Origin: VBDM01 sp964430565
GTDB taxonomy: Bacteria; Pseudomonadota; Gammaproteobacteria; Burkholderiales; SG8-39
Length of the DNA stretch: 27,801 bases
Direction: 5' to 3'
Assembly: GCA_964430565.1 (NCBI GenBank)
Contig: CAYSFD010000002.1
Span: forward strand, 1 to 27,801
Below are positions 1 to 7,843 of the stretch, piece by piece (position 1 is the first letter of the stretch; each line of letters begins with the position of its first letter). Below the pieces are notes generated by a model. It was not told where the DNA came from. It did no database searches and saw only the letters and a program-made list of their open reading frames with translations. A program made the translations under genes and the position numbers.

Positions 1-129
1 GACACGCCGGTGGAGTTGGCGCTGCGCATGGGCCACAACGAGGTGGCCGACATCCTGAAGCGCGCGCGCCTGGAGACGGACGCGCGCAGGGCCGCCGCCC
101 AGGAGGCGGCGCAGCCGGCGCCCGCCTGA
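1..129 (+). CDS. Ankyrin-repeat protein, C-terminal end (partial)
   Basis: The reading frame is open from the first base and ends at TGA 127-129. The visible 42 residues begin with DTPVELALRMGHNEVADILK, which fits the second half of an ankyrin repeat (TPLxLAxxxGHxxVAxxLL pattern). An Ala/Gln-rich charged tail follows (RAAAQEAAQPAPA). Ankyrin repeats mediate protein-protein contacts, but the partner and cellular location cannot be inferred because the N-terminal part lies outside the window. It is followed 66 bases later by nrdJ, which has its own promoter-like region, so the two need not be co-transcribed. Confidence 0.75.
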   Translation, partial: DTPVELALRMGHNEVADILKRARLETDARRAAAQEAAQPAPA

Positions 130-169
130 GTTCCCTGCCGCTTGCCGCCGGCGCGGATTGCGGCCACAA

Positions 170-189
170 TACTGTATAAATAAGCAGCT
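170..189 (+). promoter_or_regulatory. LexA-like (SOS) box upstream of nrdJ
   Basis: The sequence TACTGTATAAATAAGCAGCT contains CTG (172-174) and CAG (185-187) separated by exactly ten A/T-rich bases. This matches the CTG-N10-CAG LexA consensus of beta- and gammaproteobacteria, and the left half TACTGTATA is perfect. It ends 6 bases before the nrdJ ATG and overlaps the only -10-like hexamer (TATAAA 175-180), where a repressor would block transcription. No clear -35 hexamer is visible. The match is seen directly; LexA binding is inferred. Confidence 0.6.
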
Positions 190-195
190 TTTTGC

Positions 196-3036
196 ATGGC
201 CGACGACACCCTCGTACCCCTCCTCGCACCCCCTATCGCGCCGCAGGCCATCTGCCGCGACGCTCTGCTGGAGAAATACGCCAAGGACGGCGAAACCTCT
301 GTTGACGAGGTGCGCCGGCGCGTGGCACGCGCCCTCGCCCAGGCCGAACCCGAGTCGCGGCGTGCGCACTGGGAGCGGCGCTTCCTGCAGGCGCTGGAGG
401 ACGGCTTCATCCCGGCCGGCCGCATCAACTCCGCCGCCGGGGTGCAGCTGCAGGCGACGCTGATCAACTGTTTCGTGCAGCCGGTGGGCGACTCGATCTC
501 GGAAGCCGTCGACGGCAAGCCCGGCATCTACACTGCGCTGCAGGAGTCCGCGGAGACCATGCGCCGCGGCGGCGGTGTGGGCTACGACTTCTCGTCGATC
601 CGGCCCAAGGGCGCCGAGGTGAAAGGCACGCGGTCGCGCGCCAGCGGCCCGGTGTCCTATATGCGCGTCTTCGACCGCTCCTGCGAGACCGTGGAATCGG
701 CGGGCGCGCGGCGTGGCGCGCAGATGGGCGTGCTGCGCTGCGACCACCCGGACGTGGAGGAATTCATCCACGCCAAGGACAAAGGCGATCTCGCGAACTT
801 CAACCTGTCGGTCGGCGTCACCGACGCCTTCATGCAGGCTGTCGAAGCCGATGCGGAAGTGGAGCTGGTGCACAAGGCGAAGCCCTGGCCCGGTCCGGGC
901 GTCGCCCAGCGCGCGGACGGGTTGTGGGTGTATCGCAAGCTGGCCGCGCGCGCGCTGTGGGACCAGGTCATGCGCTCGACCTACGATCACGCCGAGCCGG
1001 GAATCCTGTTCCTCGACCGCATGAACCGCGACAACAACCTCGGCTATTGCGAGACGATCGAGGCCAGCAACCCTTGCGCCGAACAGCCGTTGCCTGCCTA
1101 CGGCTGCTGCTGCCTCGGCTCGATCGATCTCACGCGCTTCGTGCGCGAGGTGTTTTCGGAGCAGGCGTCGTTCGATTTCGACGCGTTCGGCAAGGTAGTC
1201 GAAGTGGCCGTGCGCATGCTCGACAACGTGCTCGAGGTCACCGCCTGGCCGCTCGAGGCGCAGCGCCGCGAAGCGATGGCCAAGCGCCGCGTCGGCCTGG
1301 GTTTCACCGGCCTGGGCGACGCATTGATCATGCTGCGCCTGCGCTACGACTCGCAGGCGGCGCGCGACATGGCGGCGACGATCTCGGCAGCCATGCGCGA
1401 CGCGGCGTACCGCGCCTCGGTGCAGCTGGCGCAGGAGCGCGGCGCCTTTCCCCTGTTCAACGCCGACCTGTACCTGTCGGGCAGCAGCTTCGCCGCGCGC
1501 CTGCCCGAGGAGGTCAAGGCGCTGGTGCGCCAGCACGGCATACGCAATTCGCACCTGCTTTCCATCGCGCCGACTGGCACCATCAGCCTCGCCTTCGCCG
1601 ACAATGCTTCCAACGGTATCGAGCCGCCGTTCTCCTGGACCTACACGCGCAAGAAGCGCATGGCGGACGGCACGCTGAAGGAGTTCCCGGTCGAGGACCA
1701 CGCCTGGCGCCGCTACAAGGCGGCGGGCGGCGATATGGAGAAGCTCCCGCACTATTTCGTCACCGCGCTGGAGTTGAGCGCGGCGGCGCACGAGCAGATG
1801 GTGGCGGCAGTGGCGCCCTGCATCGACACCAGCATCTCCAAGACCGTGAACGTGCCGGAGGACTATCCCTACGGCGAGTTCAAGGACCTGTACTTCACCG
1901 CGTGGAAGTCCGGCCTCAAGGGCCTTGCCACCTACCGGCCGAACAGGGTGCTCGGTTCCGTCCTCTCCGTGGGGCAGCCGCAGAATTTCACCGAGGACGA
2001 CGTCAATCGGCGCATCCGCATCAAGTCGCTGCCCGAGCCGGTGCTGGCCAGCCTGCGCTGGCCGGGGCGGCCGGAATTCGCCGCCGGCAACCTGTCCTGG
2101 ACCTACATGGTCGAGCACCCGCGGCACCATTTCGCGGTGTTCGTCGGCGAGGCAGAGAACGGCAGCCCGCACGCCTTCGAGGTGTGGGTCAATGGCAGCG
2201 AGCAGCCGCGCGGCCTTGGCGCGGTAGCCAAGACGCTGTCGATGGACATGCGCGCCAACGACCCGGGCTGGCTGCGCCTCAAGCTCGACACGCTTGCGCG
2301 CACCACCGGCGACGATGCCTTCGACCTGGCGTTTCCGCCGCATGGCGAGAAGCGGCGCATGCCCTCCGTGGTTTCCGCATTGGCGCAGCTGGTGCGCTGG
2401 CGCGTCGAGCAACTCGGCGGCCTGGCCGGGGAAAGCCAGGCCGATGCCTTCGCCAGCGTCACCCCGGTGATGGACTCGATGTTCAGCCTGAAGGAACCCA
2501 AGACCGGCACCGACGGCACCATGTCGTGGACCGTGGACGTGCACAACCCGCGCACCGGCGATGATTTCGTCCTCGGGCTGAAGGAAATCGCCCTGCCGGA
2601 CGGAACGACCAGGCCTTATTCCCTGTGGCTCTCGGGCGAGTACCCGCGCGCGCTGGACGGCCTGTGCAAGCTGCTGTCGCTGGACATGCGCGTCATCGAC
2701 CCGGCCTGGATCGCCATGAAGCTGAAGAAGTTGCTCGACTTCCCCGAGCCGCTCGGCGACTTCATGGCTTTCGTGCCGGGCTCGAAGAAACAGCAGACCT
2801 GGCCCTCCACCGTGTCCTACGTGGCGCGGCTGGTGCTGCACCGCTACGCCATGCTCGGCATCCTCGACGAGGACGGCGTGCCGCTGCAGCGCATGGGCAT
2901 GCTCGAAGCGCCGGTGAGCGGGCGCGCACCGGTAATGCAGGGCGCGAAATGCCCGGAGTGCGGCAGCCACACGCTGATCCGCAGGGACGGCTGCGACTGG
3001 TGCACGTCCTGCGGGTACGTGGGGGTCTGCGGCTAG
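196..3036 (+). CDS. nrdJ: Adenosylcobalamin-dependent (class II) ribonucleotide reductase
   Basis: The 946-residue protein reduces ribonucleotides to deoxyribonucleotides using coenzyme B12, supplying DNA precursors with or without oxygen. Family marks are visible: NCFVQP with a redox cysteine near residue 92, the radical-site motif NPCAEQ at 292-297 followed by the GCCC cluster at 303-306, and APTGTIS near 460. The second half carries two related repeats of about 120 residues (each with a WTxxVxHPR-like stretch and an LSxDMRxxDPxW motif), as in the TSCPD region of long NrdJ proteins. The C-terminus is a zinc ribbon (CPEC at 919-922, CTSC at 936-939) with an extra terminal cysteine at 945, probably the thioredoxin-linked shuttle. 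The ATG at 196 lacks a Shine-Dalgarno sequence; if TATAAA at 175-180 is the -10, the leader is only about 8 bases. A LexA-like box overlaps that promoter. Confidence 0.95.
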   Translation: MADDTLVPLLAPPIAPQAICRDALLEKYAKDGETSVDEVRRRVARALAQAEPESRRAHWERRFLQALEDGFIPAGRINSAAGVQLQATLINCFVQPVGDSISEAVDGKPGIYTALQESAETMRRGGGVGYDFSSIRPKGAEVKGTRSRASGPVSYMRVFDRSCETVESAGARRGAQMGVLRCDHPDVEEFIHAKDKGDLANFNLSVGVTDAFMQAVEADAEVELVHKAKPWPGPGVAQRADGLWVYRKLAARALWDQVMRSTYDHAEPGILFLDRMNRDNNLGYCETIEASNPCAEQPLPAYGCCCLGSIDLTRFVREVFSEQASFDFDAFGKVVEVAVRMLDNVLEVTAWPLEAQRREAMAKRRVGLGFTGLGDALIMLRLRYDSQAARDMAATISAAMRDAAYRASVQLAQERGAFPLFNADLYLSGSSFAARLPEEVKALVRQHGIRNSHLLSIAPTGTISLAFADNASNGIEPPFSWTYTRKKRMADGTLKEFPVEDHAWRRYKAAGGDMEKLPHYFVTALELSAAAHEQMVAAVAPCIDTSISKTVNVPEDYPYGEFKDLYFTAWKSGLKGLATYRPNRVLGSVLSVGQPQNFTEDDVNRRIRIKSLPEPVLASLRWPGRPEFAAGNLSWTYMVEHPRHHFAVFVGEAENGSPHAFEVWVNGSEQPRGLGAVAKTLSMDMRANDPGWLRLKLDTLARTTGDDAFDLAFPPHGEKRRMPSVVSALAQLVRWRVEQLGGLAGESQADAFASVTPVMDSMFSLKEPKTGTDGTMSWTVDVHNPRTGDDFVLGLKEIALPDGTTRPYSLWLSGEYPRALDGLCKLLSLDMRVIDPAWIAMKLKKLLDFPEPLGDFMAFVPGSKKQQTWPSTVSYVARLVLHRYAMLGILDEDGVPLQRMGMLEAPVSGRAPVMQGAKCPECGSHTLIRRDGCDWCTSCGYVGVCG

Positions 3037-3078
3037 GAGGTGAGCATTTCCGGCGCGCCTCAACCGGGCGGCCGCGAT

Positions 3079-3707
3079 CTACCGGATTTCACGAACGGCG
3101 GCGCCCACACTCGCGAAGAAAAGGCCCGGTTCGGTCGCCGCGCCTTCCCAGCCGCGAAGCAGTCGGTCCTGAACCTTGCCCCGCAGGTTGGCGATCACCA
3201 GTCGAATGCCGCGGTCGCGAAGGTCCCTGTGGAACTCGGACAACACCTCGCACGCCGCCAGGTCCACTTCGAAAATGGCGGAAGCATCCAGGACTGGACG
3301 CCCAGCACTTTGGGCAACTGGCCGACAGCGATCACCACGGCCAAGCCGTGCATGAAACCGACGATCACCGGCTTGGCCAGGAGGGCGGCCATGACCGCCA
3401 ACCGTCCGACATCCCCTCCCGCCAGGGGCGCCAGGCTCAGCGCGACCAAGGTGGCCATCGCGGCGTCGGGGCCGACAATCAACTGACGCGAACTGCCGAA
3501 CAGGGCATACGCGACCAGGGGGAGCATCCCCGCATACAGTCCCGCCATCGGCACGCCGGCCAATTCGCCGAAGGCGAGCCCCACCGGGACCATCACCATG
3601 CCGAGGGTGATGCCCGCAGCGAGGTCCCTGGGCAGCCAGGACCATTCGTAGTCTCGAATCATGCGGACGCCCGGCACCCAGCGTTCCCAGCGCGAGGTGG
3701 GGTTCAT
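3079..3707 (-). pseudogene. SulP-family anion transporter, internally deleted and out of frame
   Basis: From ATG 3707 the first ~139 residues match the start of SulP transporters (DLAAGITLGMVMVPVGLAFG, GLYAG, LFGSSRQLIVGPDAA, ending GQLPKVLGV). Directly afterwards, in another frame, comes a STAS domain (VLDASAIFEVDLAACEVL and onward) that ends at the stop at 3079. About two thirds of the transmembrane domain between them is missing, and the join near 3280-3300 changes frame. An intact SulP protein is usually about 500-600 residues, so this cannot be a working transporter. The start is 19 bases downstream of the mscS stop, suggesting it was the last gene of that operon. A truncated protein of 170 residues (to 3195) could still be translated. 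Confidence 0.85.
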
Positions 3708-3726
3708 GCCTGACGCTCGTTACCCG

Positions 3727-5355
3727 TCATTTGGCCGCCGGCGGCTTCGCCGGCGCGGCGTACCACTGATCCTTCGGCACCAGCTTGGGCTGCTCGGGAT
3801 CGCCTTCGTAGGCGGGCGTCATGATCTGCACGCCGTGCTCGTTGAAGACGTCCAGGATGTTCCGATGCAGCGCCGTGTACAGCTTCGCCATCTCTTGCGG
3901 GCGATCGCTATAGGCGTTGATTTCGTAGGTCACGCAAAAGTCACCCAGGCTTTTCTGCAATACGAATGGCGGCGGCTCGCGCAACAGGCCCTCCGCGCGG
4001 TTCGCCGCTTCGATCAGCATCGCCTCGACCTGCCGCCACGGCGTCTCGTAGCCGATGCCGACCGTGGTGTGCAGGATGAGTCCCTTTTCGCGGGCGAGCG
4101 AACTGTAGTTGATCACGTGGCTGTTCAGGATCATCGAGCTCGGGATGGTGACCTCCTCGTTCTTCGGAGTCCGCAGGTGCGTCACCTGCTGGCGCATCGC
4201 GACGACGTCACCGACCACGTCGCCGACCCTGATCCGGTCGCCTACGCGGAAGGCGCGCCGATAAATGAGCGTGTAACCCGCGAGGCTGTTCGCGACCATC
4301 GAGGCTGCGCCGAGCGACATGAGCAGGCCGAGAAAGATGGAGACGCCCTTGAACGCCTCGGAATCCGAGCCGGGAATGTAGGGATAAGCGATGACCACGG
4401 CGAAAGCAATCACCGCGAACCGCATGAGCCGATAGGTCGGTAGACCCCAATCCCGGTCAAATCCGGCTGGCTGGATCGTCCCGTTTGCGATGCCGCTGAA
4501 GAAAAGATGCATCAGTCTCAGCACGTAGCGCGTGACGACGATCAAGATCGCGATAAAGACCAATCCCGGCAGGGCATCCACGAGGCCATTCCACATCGTC
4601 GTGAGCGGATCGATGAACAGAGCCGCGCCGCGCCGCGCGACCAGTCGTGTCCAGGGAAACAGGCTCAAAGCGTAGTCGAAGCAGGCAATGACCAGCACCA
4701 AACCGACGAGGAAGTGAACCGAACGCAGCCCGCCGTGCCAGGCGCTCTTGAGCTGCTCCACGGAAAGCAGCTTGAACGACTTTGCTTCCAGATCCTTGAG
4801 GTGCGACTGGAAATGACGCTCTACCGCTCTTTCCATCCACCGGAACAGCCATCGCATCGCGAACAGCAATGCGACCAGGAGCCCGAGCACGATCGCCGCT
4901 TGAATACCCTGCGTTCGCAGATAGGCGCCGCTGCGCTCGTGACGGTGGCGCTCGATGGCTCCAGCGATCCTGGCCCGGTAAGACTCGGCCAGTACGTGGC
5001 GGCGACTCGCCTGTTCGGCCTGTACATCGATGTCGAAAATCGACATGATCGGACGCTCGCCCGCAAGAATGTTCGATCGATCCTCGGTCTCGACCACCCG
5101 GATCTCGGAAACTGCGACAGATCCGTCGCGCGCCATCGCCCTGATGCTCCCGGCGACCTCATCGGCGCGCCGTTGCGCCGGGCGAATCGAGGTGCCGCGC
5201 AAGCGAAACAGCACGTCGCCGTCGAGGACGACCGGCGCCATTTCGATTCTCTCCGCAGGCGCCGGCTCCCTTTGCGGGAGCGCCGGCGCCGCCGCCATCG
5301 CGCCCAACGGCAGCATTAAGGCCGCGATCGTTATCAACGTCACGTGCTTCGTCAT
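3727..5355 (-). CDS. MscS-family mechanosensitive ion channel
   Basis: This 542-residue inner-membrane protein belongs to the small-conductance mechanosensitive channel family, which releases solutes on hypo-osmotic shock. A signal-like N-terminus (residues 1-22) precedes a charged periplasmic segment to about 148. Hydrophobic helices lie near 151-170, 213-235, 258-280, 310-326 and 338-360. The last is the pore-lining TM3, with the small-residue run SLGAASMVANSLAG. The cytoplasmic beta-domain signature follows (AFRVGDRIRVGDVVGDV, TPKNEEVTIPSSMILNS). The ATG at 5355 was chosen because it overlaps the upstream stop as ATGA and starts a plausible export signal; there is no good separate Shine-Dalgarno sequence, so translation is probably coupled. 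The open frame continues upstream to 5958, but that part is the wrong frame of the neighbouring chimera. Confidence 0.88.
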   Translation of the reverse strand: MTKHVTLITIAALMLPLGAMAAAPALPQREPAPAERIEMAPVVLDGDVLFRLRGTSIRPAQRRADEVAGSIRAMARDGSVAVSEIRVVETEDRSNILAGERPIMSIFDIDVQAEQASRRHVLAESYRARIAGAIERHRHERSGAYLRTQGIQAAIVLGLLVALLFAMRWLFRWMERAVERHFQSHLKDLEAKSFKLLSVEQLKSAWHGGLRSVHFLVGLVLVIACFDYALSLFPWTRLVARRGAALFIDPLTTMWNGLVDALPGLVFIAILIVVTRYVLRLMHLFFSGIANGTIQPAGFDRDWGLPTYRLMRFAVIAFAVVIAYPYIPGSDSEAFKGVSIFLGLLMSLGAASMVANSLAGYTLIYRRAFRVGDRIRVGDVVGDVVAMRQQVTHLRTPKNEEVTIPSSMILNSHVINYSSLAREKGLILHTTVGIGYETPWRQVEAMLIEAANRAEGLLREPPPFVLQKSLGDFCVTYEINAYSDRPQEMAKLYTALHRNILDVFNEHGVQIMTPAYEGDPEQPKLVPKDQWYAAPAKPPAAK

Positions 5356-5825
5356 TTTTGAAGCTTGGCAGTGCCCAGCCAGCGGTAAACGACACCGGCC
5401 AGAGCGGCGCCGATCAGCGGCGCTACCCAGAAAAGCCAGAGCTGCTGCAGCGCCCACCCGCCGACGATCAACGCCGGCCCGGTGCTGCGCGCCGGGTTCA
5501 CCGAAGTGTTGGTGACCGGGATGCTGATCAGGTGGATCAGCGTGGGCATGCGGATCGGTCCGCCGAAGGCGCTGCTGTGGCCGAAGCCGATGTCGTCGAT
5601 CAGCACGATCACGACGTTGGGTGCGCCCTGCGGTGCCTTTACTTCGAAGCGTGCCGGCGCCTTGGCCTTGCGCGCATCCAGCTCGGTGATCGGCTTCGTC
5701 GTCGGCTCCGGAATCGGCAGCACGCTGCGATCGAGCGCTGCTGCCTTTGTCTGCGCGAGCGCCGGAGCCGCGCACCCCATCACCAATACCGCTGCCGATA
5801 ACTGCCGAAGGATTGTGTGTCTCAC
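5352..5825 (-). pseudogene. Chimeric ORF: arylsulfatase N-terminus fused to aquaporin Z C-terminus
   Basis: The 157-residue ORF starts at GTG 5825, 6 bases after AAAGGG. Residues 1-25 form an export signal (LSAAVLVMGCAAPALAQ). Residues about 60-96 are the start of a sulfatase, with the metal-binding LIDDIGFG and the family-typical SSAFGGPIRMPTL. From about residue 97 the sequence becomes aquaporin (HLISIPVTNTSVNPARSTGP, then VGGWALQQLWLFWVAPLIGA), including the second NPA motif at 110-112 and the last helix. The join is in frame near 5538-5543, where both parent proteins would encode Thr-Leu. Neither parent activity is likely: the sulfatase lacks its formylglycine cysteine and the aquaporin lacks most helices. 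The stop overlaps the mscS start (ATGA), suggesting the ancestral gene was an aqpZ coupled to mscS. Assembly error is the main alternative. Confidence 0.85.
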
Positions 5826-6001
5826 TGTCTGCCCTTTCACGATGCCCGCCCGCACTACCAGCGCCGGGCGCGAAGTCGCTATTAGAGCAAAACTCCCGTC
5901 CGGAAACCAGCAGACACCTTCGCTGAACGGGCGGAATCTGAGCCGCACCGCCCCGCATCAGGGCGATGCACGGGTCGGGCTGTCGGGACGCTCCTAGACC
6001 C
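5826..6001 (-). promoter_or_regulatory. Leader region of the chimera-mscS operon
   Basis: These 176 bases hold no recognised gene. On the minus strand a TAATAG hexamer (about 5881) could be a -10 for the operon, with TTCCGG 15 bases upstream as a poor -35. The AAAGGG ribosome site for the GTG at 5825 lies at 5832-5837. Nothing else was identified. Confidence 0.3.
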
Positions 6002-6673
6002 TTACATGCGGAAAATGAAATCGAGCTTCCAGCCGTCGATCTCCGGCTTTGAATTGCTCATGTCGATCCACAGCTTGTTATAGCTCCCTTGCACGGAAAA
6101 CGCCCGGCTCACGGGAATCCGCACTCCGATTCCAGCCGTGTAGCTGAAGGCCGTTTCGGTTCTCGTCGGTGTATAGGTGTCGCAGATGTATCCGTAGTAA
6201 GGGTCATACCAGCAAGTCGTCGAGCCCGGTCCGCTGGGAATGTTGCTGTCCACAAATGTGCTCCCGATCCCGCCCGACACGAACGGCGTGATCCCCTGCG
6301 GGATAAAGAAGTAAACCGCGTTGATCCCTAAGGTGGAACTCTCCAGGGTGCCGGAGGCTTTCCTGGTCGTCCCGTCGGTGTTCACGAGGGTCGCGTTGTA
6401 GCTCCGGGTGCTCCAGGTGAGCAGCCCGTTCAGCTGCAGGTGATTGTTGAGGTTGTACCCGAATCCGATCCCAAACCCCAGATCCGAGTTCAAGTCCGCG
6501 CTCGATCCGCCCTGTCCGGTGACGGTTGTGGATGTGGAATAGGTGATGGGCAGGATGAACTCCCAGCTACTCGCCCGTTGACTTCCCTGTGCTTTCACCG
6601 GGGAAGGTAGCATGAGCGCCCCTGCCAGCGCACCGACCAAGACAATTGGCAACACCGGGGACATCGATTTCAT
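6002..6673 (-). CDS. Outer-membrane beta-barrel protein
   Basis: The 223-residue protein has a signal peptide (MKSMSPVLPIVLVGALAGAL to about VKAQ). Alternating amphipathic strands rich in Gly, aromatic and Thr/Ser residues follow (SDLGFGIGFGYNLNNHLQL, FVSGGIGSTFV, FSYTAGIGVRIPVSRAFSV), and the chain ends in DFIFRM with a near-terminal Phe. This is the layout of 8-strand barrels of the outer-membrane beta-barrel family. A hydrophilic loop with paired cysteines (CWYDPYYGYIC) may form a disulfide. The ATG at 6673 is chosen because AAGGAG lies about 5 bases upstream and the signal peptide begins there; the longer frame to 6760 is unlikely. It sits 114 bases downstream of the porin-like gene, and that gap holds an FNR-like site, so it may have its own promoter. 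The substrate is unknown. Confidence 0.75.
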   Translation of the reverse strand: MKSMSPVLPIVLVGALAGALMLPSPVKAQGSQRASSWEFILPITYSTSTTVTGQGGSSADLNSDLGFGIGFGYNLNNHLQLNGLLTWSTRSYNATLVNTDGTTRKASGTLESSTLGINAVYFFIPQGITPFVSGGIGSTFVDSNIPSGPGSTTCWYDPYYGYICDTYTPTRTETAFSYTAGIGVRIPVSRAFSVQGSYNKLWIDMSNSKPEIDGWKLDFIFRM

Positions 6674-6765
6674 GATTTCTCCTTTTCTCAGCAGATTTTT
6701 CCGTTTTCTTCCAGTGCTCGGCACGGCCCTGGCCGGATATCCCCGGCCGAAGTCCCGCATTGTGT

Positions 6766-6779
6766 TTGCGCTAGATCAA
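6766..6779 (-). promoter_or_regulatory. FNR/Anr-like binding site
   Basis: Read on the minus strand the site is TTGATCTAGCGCAA. It has a perfect TTGAT left half, four spacer bases and a partial right half (CGCAA against ATCAA). The centre is about 100 bases upstream of the barrel gene start at 6673. If the site is at -41.5, the -10 would fall around GGATATC (6735-6741), which is weak. The match is visible; redox control is inference. Confidence 0.4.
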
Positions 6780-6787
6780 AGTTCGGC

Positions 6788-7801
6788 CTACTTTTCCTTC
6801 AGCCGTCGCGAGCCTTCGAGGATCGGGTGCCACCCGGCAATGAGCGTGATCATGAACATGTCCATGCGCAGGGCATCGGGAGCGCTGTCGTTGATGCTCG
6901 ACTTGTAGCTGAAGCTGAGGTTCATGTTGTCGTTGATCTGGAATCCGAGCGTGAGTCCCAAGCTGCGGTTGTCGAGCTTCTTCCCCGGGACGCCGTCGAT
7001 GCTCGCCTTGCCGCCCGATAACGAATAGGCGTCGAGCGACGCCCAGGCGCGCTCGTAAAGGTCGCGCGTCAAGTGCGCGTCAAACTGGACCATGGGATCG
7101 GTCTTCAGCGTCTTTCCGACGAAGTCGTCGTTGGCTCCGAAGAACCACACGGCCGGCACGAATTCCAGGGTCGTGCGCCGGCCCGGCACCCACGGGCCGA
7201 GCTGCCAGACGATGGGCGCGCCCACGCGTCCATACCATCGGTTCTGTCCGATATTCAGGGGCTTGGTGTTGTCGTACTCGCCGATCGGCAGCGCCAGGTC
7301 GAAGACCCCGTCGACAGAGAATCCCGGCTCATAGCGCATCATGTCGGGAATGGTCTTCTGCGCCGGCGGGCCGATGATATTGACGTTGAGCTCCACCATC
7401 GGATCGCCGAACCCGTTGGTCGATTCTCTGATACTGCTTGTGCCGCCGCCAGGAATAGGCGTCGTGACATCGCTCGAGAGCCGCCCCATGGGCAGCATGA
7501 TCGTCCCTACAGCCGCGCGATCGAACAGAGAAAAGGTGTGCGCATAGGCCATGATCGCCACGGTCGCGTCGAAGGTCGCGTTTGCCGCCACGGTATGGGC
7601 CGGGTCGAAAGGGTTCGAGTTGCCGCTTATCGATTGGTAGAGGAGCGGCACCGCATCGCCATCGGACAGATATTTCCAGTAGGTGCGCGGCGGGTCCTGG
7701 GCCAGGGCCTGCGGCGGGCACAGCGCGCCCACGGCGAGCACGGTCGCGACGACCCACCGCAGCCAGGCAACCGGTTTCGCCGGATCTTTTTCATTTTTCA
7801 T
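6788..7801 (-). CDS. MetA-pathway-type outer-membrane transporter (porin-like)
   Basis: This 337-residue protein resembles the family annotated 'putative MetA-pathway of phenol degradation', which are outer-membrane barrels near aromatic or hydrophobic compound degradation genes. A signal peptide spans roughly residues 14-35 (WVVATVLAVGALCPPQALAQ). Family features include an early GLPLLYQSI-like segment, FGDPMVELNVNIIG, LPIGEYDNTKPLNIGQNRW and a late LGLTLGFQINDNMNLSFSYKS strand pattern. The start at 7801 has AGGAG about 5 bases upstream. It lies 42 bases downstream of the arylsulfatase on the same strand, which suggests uptake of that enzyme's substrate or export of its product. A related but clearly different copy is at 17825-18769. 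Confidence 0.8.
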   Translation of the reverse strand: MKNEKDPAKPVAWLRWVVATVLAVGALCPPQALAQDPPRTYWKYLSDGDAVPLLYQSISGNSNPFDPAHTVAANATFDATVAIMAYAHTFSLFDRAAVGTIMLPMGRLSSDVTTPIPGGGTSSIRESTNGFGDPMVELNVNIIGPPAQKTIPDMMRYEPGFSVDGVFDLALPIGEYDNTKPLNIGQNRWYGRVGAPIVWQLGPWVPGRRTTLEFVPAVWFFGANDDFVGKTLKTDPMVQFDAHLTRDLYERAWASLDAYSLSGGKASIDGVPGKKLDNRSLGLTLGFQINDNMNLSFSYKSSINDSAPDALRMDMFMITLIAGWHPILEGSRRLKEK

Positions 7802-7843
7802 GAGTTCTCCTGCCTTCTTGATTGATTCTCGGATCGGCGACGT

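Noticed and set aside
924..2564. 546-residue plus-strand ORF inside nrdJ
   Set aside because: It is an Arg/Ala-rich shadow frame of a well-supported gene in high-GC DNA, with no motifs.
5356..5958. N-terminal extension of the MscS-type ORF to 743 residues
   Set aside because: The extension is the wrong frame of the chimeric ORF; the ATG at 5355 begins a signal-like segment and overlaps the chimera stop.
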